64,000 nucleotides of DNA from Microbaculum marinum (lineage in GTDB: Bacteria; Pseudomonadota; Alphaproteobacteria; Rhizobiales; Tepidamorphaceae): the NCBI RefSeq assembly GCF_042646165.1, contig NZ_JBHRTC010000011.1; one strand, 5' to 3'. The position numbers and the translations under genes are program-made. The notes under the pieces are model-generated. The model did not search any database. It was not told the DNA's origin and saw only the letters and a program-made list of their open reading frames with translations. Positions 57,591 to 64,000 of this stretch are shown here, piece after piece. Every line of letters starts with the position of its first letter. Within the stretch, counting starts at the first letter, position 1.

Positions 57591-58040
57591 TCACGATGCC
57601 GTCCGCAGATTTTCAGATGATGGTGTCGAGGCCTCCGGGGCAGGAGCCTCTACCGATTGCACCGTGAGACGATGGGTGCGTCCGTCGCGTCCCGTCCAGT
57701 CGATCGACTGGCCTGCCGACAGTCCGATCAGCGCGGCCCCGATCGGCGTCAGGATCGAGACCTTGCCCGCGGCAATATCCGCCTCCCCCGGGAATACGAG
57801 CGTTACACGTCGATCCTCGCCGAGATCGCTCGTGTACCGCAGGGTCGAGCCCATCCGCACCACGCCCCCGGAAACCCTGGCGTCGTCGACGACGCGCGCC
57901 CGCTCCAGTTCGGCAAAGAGGACTTCCGCGACGTCTGGATTGCGGGTCGCGCAGGACTCGGCAAGTCGCCACAGCCGTTCGCTGTCGGAACGCGTCAACG
58001 ATATCGCCGGCTTGCGATTCTTCGTAGTGGCAGAAGCCAT
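57591..58040 (-). CDS. Rnk / GreA-GreB C-terminal domain regulator (copy 2)
   Basis: 149 residues. The helical N-terminus (SDSERLWRLAESCATRNPDVAEVLFAELERARVV) and C-terminal barrel (VRMGSTLRYTSDLGEDRRVTLVFPGEADIAAGKVSILTPIGAALIGLSAGQSIDW) give the standard Rnk layout. Same strand as copy 1, 136 bp apart; the two are clearly diverged. Confidence 0.88.
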   Translation of the reverse strand: MASATTKNRKPAISLTRSDSERLWRLAESCATRNPDVAEVLFAELERARVVDDARVSGGVVRMGSTLRYTSDLGEDRRVTLVFPGEADIAAGKVSILTPIGAALIGLSAGQSIDWTGRDGRTHRLTVQSVEAPAPEASTPSSENLRTAS

Positions 58041-58546
58041 CTCGCAGCTTCCTTGTCTTGGCCGGTCGCAGACGCATCAGTGGCGTCGTGCGGGGCAGGT
58101 GATGTCTGGGGTTGGTGTCGCCTGTCCGGCTTGGGTCCCGCCTCAGGCGGAGGACCAGCCTATGCCCCGCGGCCGGGGCGCGACGCGACCTGGCCGGGGG
58201 TCAAGTGCCCGCGATGGGGCACACCCTGAATACCATGAACTGGCGGCGCTTGGTCTCGAACATGCTTAAGAGTTGGGCCAACGCGATGACGAAGTCAAGC
58301 GCGCCCGGGACCCCTAATCGCGGTGCCGTTCAGGAGGCGACCGAGCAGTTGCGTGAAGAGACCGGCTGCGGACGCAAACACGGTGGAGGAAGGTAGCCGG
58401 CGCAGGAGTGTGCAAGGAATGCACGAAGTTGATTGACGCTGGCCCTCCCTGGCTTACCTTGCGACTGGGCAGGTACCACTTCAGGCGCCTACGGCCGGGT
58501 TCACCGATCATTCGTTCCCGTCTGTCCGGGTAGTGGGAGTCGCGAT
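58041..58546. other. About 500 bp without a convincing gene
   Basis: The stretch holds the divergent promoters of the Rnk gene (minus) and the receiver gene (plus). A plus-strand frame 58112-58396 has a basic product without recognisable domains. Probably decayed sequence plus regulatory DNA. Confidence 0.4.
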
Positions 58547-58906
58547 GTGACCGGTGGCACGATCCTTATCGTCGAAGACGAGTTCTTGATCGCCGATGCA
58601 ATTTCGGACGTCGTCTCCGATCACGGCTATCGTCCGCTAGGCCCCGTTGCAACGCTTCAGGAAGCACTGTTGCTGGTTCGCGACACCCGTCCCGATGCCG
58701 CCCTGCTCAACCTTGTCTTGAACGGGGAGCGCGCCGACCCGCTTTGCGAACTGCTGGACAGCCTTGGCGTACCCTTCGGCTTTGCAACGGGAGTGGATGG
58801 TGATGCCGACCCCGGCATGTGGCGCGACCGGCCCCGGATCGTCAAACCCTATACATTGGCCAACCTGAGCGAGTTGATCGCCCAGCTGCTTCCGCGTAGG
58901 CCATAG
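58547..58906 (+). CDS. Response-regulator receiver domain lacking the phospho-acceptor Asp
   Basis: GTG start (58547) with GGGAG upstream. 119 residues of CheY fold: ILIVEDEFLIADAISDVVSDHGY with the acidic pair, PDAALLNLVLNGE at strand 3, PFGFATG at strand 4, and IVKPYTL with the conserved Lys. The Asp expected at the end of strand 3 (usually LLDV) is Asn here, so it cannot be phosphorylated in the usual way. Likely a pseudo-receiver that works by protein contacts. Confidence 0.85.
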   Translation: MTGGTILIVEDEFLIADAISDVVSDHGYRPLGPVATLQEALLLVRDTRPDAALLNLVLNGERADPLCELLDSLGVPFGFATGVDGDADPGMWRDRPRIVKPYTLANLSELIAQLLPRRP

Positions 58907-59394
58907 GTGCCCGACAAGATGTTGACGATCTCCGATAGCGGCAGCGCCCGCTCTGAGGTTCGCCCGGCAATTCGCAGCCGTTCAGCCAAGTCGCCCCGCC
59001 TCCCGCTCGGCGCCGATTCGCAGCTCGGAACCAATCGCCGCCTGCTACGTTTACGACGCAGGACTTATCCCCGCCAAGTCCCGGAGTTGCCCCGCCAGGA
59101 GCCCGTTGTCGCTTTCCCACCGGGAAATCGATGGCGGGCTTCTCGCATTCCATATGCGCGGCATCTAATGGCGCCGCCCGATAGAACTGTCGATTATCGT
59201 CACGAATGGATGAGCCGTCTCCCGCTCCTCGAGCCAGGCAACCAGTTGTGCGAAGTGGGTGGCGCGGCGACTCCCGCGCCGTTGACAGGCTCTTCCGGTC
59301 GAACTACCGCTATCCAGAGATGCCGTAGCGTCAGGAGCGAACCGCAGCTCTGCGGCCTCCACTCGTTTCAAGCAATCGCTTTGGAGGAAACGCC
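58907..59394. other. About 490 bp without a convincing gene
   Basis: Both strands have open frames, but none has an SD, a domain or a regular codon pattern. The region probably contains the promoter of the secreted protein gene at 59395; a GGAGG lies seven bases before its ATG. Confidence 0.4.
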
Positions 59395-60051
59395 ATGCAG
59401 GTACGACGATGGATAGGCATCGCCGCCGCGATCGGGATCGCAGGCCTCGCATCGGTTGCGGTGACCGGATCCGGCCGGGCTGAGCCGGACACGTCTGCGG
59501 CAGGCAAGGCGGTATCCACCTACAATCGCTGGGAGTGGTTCAAGGACACCTACTGGATCGTGCCGCAGCGCGGCATCTATTCGGTTGCGCATCTTCTCGA
59601 TGACAACACGTTCGGGGTGATCAAAGGCCAGACGGTGTTCCATATCACCGATTACTTCAATGGCTACTGGACCGGCGCCGTCGTGGTGAAGATCACGCGG
59701 GCCCTTGTGCCGAGCTGCCAGTTCGTGCTCGGCCAGGTCACGCCGGAAGGGCGCGTCTTCATGACCATGTACGACGCCGACGACGGATCGGTCGTCAACT
59801 ATCCAATCGGCACCATGGTCAGGAAGCGCGGCGAATGGACGATGGTGAACGAGATGACCAACGTGACCCAGGGGGGTGACACCCTCAGCCATTGGGCCTA
59901 CATGGTTCAGGCGAAACCGGGTGATCGCCGATGGAATAATCTGCCCTTCGCGCGTCAATCCGTCCCGGAATTCATGTCGAGCTGCCCCGAAGGCCCGCAA
60001 ATCAACTTGCGCGGTGGGCTTGGCGACCACCCTATCTTCGGCAGGCCGTGA
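59395..60051 (+). CDS. Secreted hypothetical protein, 218 aa
   Basis: Signal peptide (WIGIAAAIGIAGLASVAVTG, cut after GRA). Mature part has FKDTYWIVPQRGIYSVAHLLDD, HITDYFNGYWTGAVVVKIT, TQGGDTLSHWAYMVQAKP and ends LRGGLGDHPIFGRP. One Cys pair (PSCQFVLG and SSCPEG). Its C-terminal end recurs as a fragment at 63211. Unknown function, no phage features. Confidence 0.75.
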   Translation: MQVRRWIGIAAAIGIAGLASVAVTGSGRAEPDTSAAGKAVSTYNRWEWFKDTYWIVPQRGIYSVAHLLDDNTFGVIKGQTVFHITDYFNGYWTGAVVVKITRALVPSCQFVLGQVTPEGRVFMTMYDADDGSVVNYPIGTMVRKRGEWTMVNEMTNVTQGGDTLSHWAYMVQAKPGDRRWNNLPFARQSVPEFMSSCPEGPQINLRGGLGDHPIFGRP

Positions 60052-60518
60052 AAACCTGAAGCCCGGGCCGCTCAGGAGAAATGACGGTCCGTCTCATCGG
60101 ATCGCCAGCTGTTTTTCCAGCATCTATGGTGCGGAAACGTGCAACGCCGCCATCGCTATATCGAGGCCGAGGCCCGTTGGAACGGCCCCTGCGGCCGACC
60201 AGAGGGGCCTCACTCGACCGCAGGGGCGGCACGCCAGTTGGCCAAGCGCGCGACGTCAGTCCGCCAGCCGATTCGGGTCAGATCATGGCAACGGCGACAA
60301 GGAACCGACCCGCAGACGAATCTTTGGTGAGGACGTTGCGCCGAAGTCTTGTTCGTGGCGACCGAACGGAACGTCACCGTCGCCTCCGTGCCAGCCTTCA
60401 GTCCATCGAGACGACGACTGCCGAATTGAAACACTTCAGCGACTGCCCAGACATGGCATTGAAACAAAATCACGAGCTAATTCGCCTCGGGACCAATCTC
60501 AACCTTGAGGGACTCGAA
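60052..60518. other. About 470 bp without a convincing gene
   Basis: Contains short GC-rich inverted repeats and open frames on the plus strand with no domain. An in-frame extension of the downstream gene starts at 60081 but has no signal for translation. No RNA gene seen. Confidence 0.35.
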
Positions 60519-61015
60519 ATGCTATCTGTCTGCAGAACCATTTTCGGCAACGCCCGCCGTTCATTCTGTGCGGCACTTGCCCTGGCGACCATGTTCGCCG
60601 TTTTTGGAGTGCCCGCCGCGCAAGCGGACGGCACGAATGCCGGCTCCGACGGTGCTGAACTTTCCGGGCCCGCCTCTTCCTTCTCGAATGTCGTCGATGC
60701 ACGATTTGCGGTGTACTACGGCGGCGGGATCGTTCGTGCGAAGAACATCAACACGGTCACGCATCCCAGCACCGGCGTCTATTGCGTCAAGATTCCCAAG
60801 ACGCTGGATGGCAAGAACATCAATGCCCAAAGGCTGATTGCCAACGTGACCGTCGAGTGGGCGCCTCGTCGGGTTTCGACCTTCTCGCGTTCTACTATGC
60901 AGGCGCGGGCCATTGCCCGAAAGCCAAGCGTTTCATCGAAGTGCGGACCTACAAGTTCCCCGGCGGGGTGCCGGAACTCTCGGACGATGTCGCCTTCGTT
61001 GTGACCGTTCCCTAG
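60519..61015 (+). pseudogene. Secreted protein gene with a frameshift
   Basis: The first frame encodes a signal peptide (SFCAALALATMFAVFGVPAAQA) and a mature part to NINAQRLIANVTVEW. After about 60857 the sensible sequence continues in another frame (GASSGFDLLAFYYAGAGHC, FIEVRTYKFPGGVPELSDDVAFVVTVP, stop 61013-61015). One missing G in the run at 60857-60860 (GTGGGC) would explain it. Either a real recent mutation or a sequencing error. Confidence 0.8.
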
Positions 61016-61298
61016 GTCAAGGCGTCTGAGCAAAATTGCGCTGCCCGATCTGCAAAGTCGGGCGGCGCATCTCCTATATCGGGGCTCCCGCGGATGTTCC
61101 GGCGTTGTTCACGGTTTGTCGGACAATTGATTAAAGACGCAAATATTTGTTCGCATTGCGTTTTCGGATCGAGGAAGAAGTCGGCCACACGTGCCGGCAT
61201 TGACCTATCACCCCTAAAGATCACGACCAACGTCATGTTGGGCCCACGACTCGCCTGTGATATCAGTTGGCGTGGCGTCTCCGTCGGGGGAGGGGTTC

Positions 61299-61898
61299 TT
61301 GGTCCGCATTGTTCGTACTCTACTGCTATCATTTTTCGTAATCGCGATCAGTTTGGCGCCGGAAGTCGCAAACGCGCACACCGGAACCGGGATGTCGGGT
61401 GGTTTCGTCAGCGGCTTCGCGCATCCGATTTTGGGATGGGACCATGTTGTCGCAATGGTTGCCGTGGGAATGTGGGGCGCGTTCCTGGGTGCGCCGGCGA
61501 TCTGGCTCTTGCCGATCGTCTTTCCGCTCGTCATGGCAATCGGCACCGTTATGGGTATCGCCGGAGTGCCCATTCCCGGCATCGAGACCGGCATCGCGGC
61601 GTCGGCGATTGTACTCGGCCTGCTCATTCTGCTTGCGATTCGGCTGCCCCTTTGGATCGCCTGCATTATCGTCGGCGGGTTTGCGATTTTTCACGGATAC
61701 GCTCATGGGACCGAGCTGCCGCAATCTGCCAACCCGCTCGCCTTCATCATCGGATTTGTCTTGGCGACGGGTATGCTCCACCTGATCGGCATCGCATTCG
61801 GTCTGCTACTCCGCTGGCCAGCGGGCAAATACGCAGTACGGACGGCGGGCGGACTCATCTCCCTTTTCGGCCTTGGCTTCCTGTTCGGCTTTGCGTGA
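61299..61898 (+). CDS. HupE/UreJ family membrane protein (copy 1)
   Basis: TTG 61299 follows a G-rich SD; GTG 61257 is an alternative. A signal-like helix ends at ANAHTGTG, where His is a likely nickel ligand after cleavage. SGGFVSGFAHPILGWDHVVAMVAVGMWGA is the family signature with HP and HD-type metal ligands; six hydrophobic helices follow, with FHGYAHGTELP later. Family members import nickel for hydrogenase or urease or serve similar metals. Confidence 0.87.
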   Translation: MVRIVRTLLLSFFVIAISLAPEVANAHTGTGMSGGFVSGFAHPILGWDHVVAMVAVGMWGAFLGAPAIWLLPIVFPLVMAIGTVMGIAGVPIPGIETGIAASAIVLGLLILLAIRLPLWIACIIVGGFAIFHGYAHGTELPQSANPLAFIIGFVLATGMLHLIGIAFGLLLRWPAGKYAVRTAGGLISLFGLGFLFGFA

Positions 61899-62502
61899 GA
61901 GACTCTCGGTAGCCGGGCTCGTTGTCGCGTCCGCTCTTCTTCCTCAGTCTGCACTTGCCCATGGTGCCGTGCCCGGCATCATGGGATTCTACAGCGGCTT
62001 CCTGCATCCGCTGATATCATTTGACCAGCTCCTGGCGCTTCTCGCCTTGAGTGTCATGTGCGGGCTGGCCCCGAAACCATGGTTCGGCCGATCATGGCTC
62101 GTCTTCGCGACAGTCGCGATTGTCGGCATTTGCTTCGGCCTGCTGGGCTATCAGGACGCAAGAGTCAGTCCGGCGCTTATGGCGATCGGCTTCGTGGCGG
62201 CGGGATTGGCTGCTCTTCGCCCATCCGGCGTTCAGACAATCCAAATCCTGCTGTCCGCACTGGCAGGAGCCCTGGTGGGCGTCTCTTCGGCCCCTGACCC
62301 CGGACCGGTTCGCGACATGATCATCACGGCCTGCGGAGGCCTTGTCGGCGCAAACTACATACTTCTGGCGGTGGTCGGAGGGATCTGCTGGTTTCGGGAT
62401 CGGTTCGACCATGAATGGTCGCTGATTGCGGTGAGAATCATTGCAGCCTGGATCGCCACGATTTCCATATCAATGGCCGCTCTGGCGCTGACTCCTCGGT
62501 AG
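61891..62502 (+). CDS. HupE/UreJ family membrane protein (copy 2)
   Basis: TTG 61891 overlaps the end of copy 1. Signal sequence cut likely after QSALA, then HGAVPGIMGFYSGFLHPLISFDQLLALLALSVMCG, the family signature. Six to seven helices. More divergent than copy 1: the second metal motif (FHG...AHG) is missing, so transport may differ. Tandem hupE-like pair, likely one transcript. Confidence 0.8.
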   Translation: MRERLSVAGLVVASALLPQSALAHGAVPGIMGFYSGFLHPLISFDQLLALLALSVMCGLAPKPWFGRSWLVFATVAIVGICFGLLGYQDARVSPALMAIGFVAAGLAALRPSGVQTIQILLSALAGALVGVSSAPDPGPVRDMIITACGGLVGANYILLAVVGGICWFRDRFDHEWSLIAVRIIAAWIATISISMAALALTPR

Positions 62503-62580
62503 AATCGACTGCAGGGATCTGCGGGGAGACGTTGTCGGCGCACCGTGGCGTGCCTTGGTAGCTGGTGCCGGCACTTGCGT

Positions 62581-62696
62581 CGGCGGCATCCAGGCCTTCG
62601 CCACGCAGCGCAACGCCGAGCAGGACCGGCGCATGGACGCCGTCGAAAAGCTGCTGGAATACCTGCGCCGCGAGGGGCGCCCCTTACTGATTTCCC
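62581..62696 (+). repeat. Copy 2 of the direct repeat (with 54489-54606)
   Basis: Reproduces the 3' end of the prophage membrane-protein gene (GIQAFATQRNAEQDRRMDAVEK) without the 5' part, followed by the same GCCGCCGGCGGCCGGGG segment. It lies directly downstream of hupE copy 2. Encoded frame is not a functional gene. Confidence 0.9.
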
Positions 62697-62742
62697 TGCC
62701 GGCCTCCGTGGCGAGGACGATTGCCGCCGCCGGCGGCCGGGG

Positions 62743-63105
62743 TCACTTCCGGTCGTCGGCGGCGGTTTTGTCATTTGTGGGGGGCTCGGCGTCCAGCGCA
62801 TCGAGCGCCAGCTTGAGCGGGTACACGACCGTCGCCGGCGCCGTGACGTCGACGGCGGCCAGCGCTGCCTCGAGCGGAGCGCGGAGGCGGCCGTCCGGTG
62901 CGGAGGCGCCGAGCAGGTCCGGCAGCTTCGCGACGTTCGCGGCAAGCCGACGCGCCTCGTCCTTCGTCAGCCGCCCCGTGGCGCCGCGCCGGCCGGGCTC
63001 ATCTTCGAAATAAATGTAGACGAGAATCTGACCCGTCGCGCTCTCGACTGTATAGCACTCGGCGCGTTCGACGACAGGCCAGGGCGGTTCGAAGGGGGAA
63101 GCCAT
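62743..63105 (-). CDS. Hypothetical protein, 120 aa
   Basis: ERAECYTVESATGQILVYIYFEDEPGRR, TGRLTKDEARRLAANVAKLPDLLGA and a helical end with DALDAEPPTNDKTA. A GGGGGAAGCC-type SD is absent, but the frame is clean and the related fragment at 55236 confirms conservation. It stands beside the repeat copy just as the fragment does at the prophage end. Confidence 0.68.
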   Translation of the reverse strand: MASPFEPPWPVVERAECYTVESATGQILVYIYFEDEPGRRGATGRLTKDEARRLAANVAKLPDLLGASAPDGRLRAPLEAALAAVDVTAPATVVYPLKLALDALDAEPPTNDKTAADDRK

Positions 63106-63210
63106 GCGACCTCATAGCAGGCCGCGACCGAGACGAGAACAGACTGTGCCGACTCATGTCGGGCGAAACCGTCCTTATTCGCGGCATCGAGCTGCCTGGA
63201 AGGTCCGCAT

Positions 63211-63261
63211 AACAACTTGCGCGGCGGCCTCGGCAGTCAGCCGATCTTCGGCAGGCCGTAA
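63211..63261 (+). pseudogene. C-terminal fragment of a paralogue of the gene at 59395
   Basis: The plus strand reads NLRGGLGSQPIFGRP and stop, matching the end of the secreted protein (NLRGGLGDHPIFGRP). Nothing upstream matches the rest of that protein. Indicates a truncated paralogue. Confidence 0.75.
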
Positions 63262-63336
63262 TCTTGTCGACGAAAGGTCTGGGCGAGTCCTCGTTGGCGC
63301 GGCGGATACGTCGCCGCGCCCGGTTCCGCCATGTGA

Positions 63337-63762
63337 CTACTGCGCGCAGAAGACGAGGACTGAAAAAGCGTAATCGGCATAGTCGCCATCGACGTCCCGG
63401 GTTTCCACAATCACGGCATCCCCGTGATCAGCACTGACATAGGCCAGGATCGATTCCGGCGCCGTAGATGCCATCAACGATAGTCCCAGGCTGGCCACGG
63501 CTGTGCAGCGGCGAATGTCCCTGTCGAAAGTCACCACGCACGCGCCAGCCCCCAGTGAGTTTAGGCCGAGGAGACCTGAGCCGTAACCGTGGTTGCATCC
63601 ATAGGAAACGTTCGCCGACATCAGTGCCATGCCCAGCGTCTGGTCCGCCGCCTCCGGGGCGCGGGTGCGGGCGGGGCCCCGTCCATCATCCTTCTGGGCC
63701 GCGGCCGGTGAGGCGGCAAGGATGGCGGCGAGTGCCAGTGCAGTTATCGATATTTTGACCAT
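63337..63762 (-). CDS. Secreted hypothetical protein, 141 aa
   Basis: MVKISITALALAAILAASPAAAQ is a strong signal peptide, preceded by AGGAG six bases before ATG 63760-63762. The mature part has VSYGCNHGYGSGLLGLNSLGAGACVVTFDRDIRRC and ends SVLVFCAQ, four Cys in all. Unknown family. Confidence 0.7.
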   Translation of the reverse strand: MVKISITALALAAILAASPAAAQKDDGRGPARTRAPEAADQTLGMALMSANVSYGCNHGYGSGLLGLNSLGAGACVVTFDRDIRRCTAVASLGLSLMASTAPESILAYVSADHGDAVIVETRDVDGDYADYAFSVLVFCAQ

Positions 63763-63883
63763 GTACTGCTCCTTTGGGGAACGTCGGCCGAAGACGTCAT
63801 CGCGGATGCCGGTCCATGCGGAGTGATCCTGACCTTCGGGCCGTATTTCGAAGAGAAATGCGGAGGCTGCAGGCTTGCGCCGA

Positions 63884-64000
63884 TCAATAGTCACCCACAG
63901 TACGGACGCCGCCGTTGCAGCTGACGGTCACGTCGAACGGAAGGTCCCGTGGTTCGCCGTCTCTGGAGAAGGTAAAGAAGCGCAGCCGCTGGGGGTTGCC
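63884..64000 (-). CDS. C-terminal end of a protein (partial)
   Basis: The minus strand reads NPQRLRFFTFSRDGEPRDLP, then FDVTVSCNGGVRTVGDY, to a stop at 63884-63886. The rest lies past the right edge. Looks like the end of a secreted or periplasmic protein; no family. Confidence 0.55.
   Translation of the reverse strand, partial: GNPQRLRFFTFSRDGEPRDLPFDVTVSCNGGVRTVGDY

Noticed and set aside
58842..59153. Minus-strand frame downstream of the receiver gene
   Set aside because: It overlaps the receiver gene, has no SD and no recognisable domain; the codon pattern is not coding-like.
1..64000. CRISPR array or insertion sequence
   Set aside because: No regularly spaced short repeats and no transposase-like frame or terminal inverted repeats were seen.
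1..64000. Integrase and attachment sites
   Set aside because: No tyrosine or serine recombinase motif in the window. The 54489/62581 repeat was considered as att, but it lies within a gene and is longer than a typical core, so I did not call it.

Overview
The window is mostly one siphovirus-type prophage (position 1 to roughly 54,600), followed by about 9 kb of what looks like host chromosome. Base composition is high GC throughout. The gene families (HigBA and HicBA toxin-antitoxin pairs, DUF1376 replication protein, DUF4055 portal, three-Cys-motif/TcmP pair, Rnk and HupE/UreJ homologues) point to an alphaproteobacterial host, most likely Hyphomicrobiales (Rhizobiales). I cannot name the genus. 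No integrase, exonuclease or attachment site is visible, so the prophage must extend past the left edge, where recT is cut.

Layout of the prophage. (1) 1-3.1 kb: a tightly overlapping leftward early operon with recT and eight small unknown genes. (2) 3.1-6.0 kb: a lambda-like immunity region. Two clusters of TTGCCAnnTGGCAA operators flank a three-Cys-motif protein gene, a tcmP gene and an S24-type repressor gene, with a Cro-like gene to the right. (3) 6.0-14.9 kb: an initiator-like tRNA and the rightward early/replication genes (RuvC-like resolvase, two SF2 helicases, DNA methyltransferase, DUF1376 protein, Toprim primase). (4) 14.9-15.6 kb: HicBA on the minus strand. (5) 16.5-22.4 kb: packaging and head entry (terS, terL, portal, gpF-like). 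(6) 22.4-25.5 kb: an accessory island with a membrane protein, HigBA, a lipoprotein and a run of three abnormal tRNA genes. (7) 25.5-32.7 kb: a block of surface-chemistry enzymes (methyltransferase, acyltransferase, glycosyltransferase-like, lectin-like, SGNH hydrolase, sulfotransferase). (8) 32.7-38.4 kb: scaffold, major capsid, head-tail connectors and tail tube. (9) 38.4-51.8 kb: tail chaperones with a probable -1 frameshift, tape measure, NlpC/P60, a giant gpI/gpJ-like tip protein and accessory tail proteins. (10) 52.5-54.6 kb: lysis cassette with endolysin, holin candidates and overlapping Rz/Rz1-type spanins.

Right of 54.6 kb are an HNH endonuclease, a secreted beta-propeller-type protein, two Rnk/GreA-C paralogues, a receiver domain lacking its phospho-acceptor Asp, several secreted proteins (one frameshifted) and two HupE/UreJ proteins. 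Near-identical copies of the prophage's terminal sequence recur 8 kb downstream next to further gene fragments, which suggests an earlier insertion or recombination at this place.

The most unusual content is RNA. At 24566-24652 is a SelC-like tRNA with an 8-bp acceptor stem, 4-bp T stem, 6-bp D stem and anticodon UGA. Beside it is a tRNA-Leu-like body whose anticodon arm is replaced by a long hairpin, and two initiator-like tRNA-Met genes occur in the prophage. The second strong candidate is the tcmP/three-Cys pair sitting in the position lambda uses for rexAB. All functional calls were made by reading the sequence; no database search was possible.
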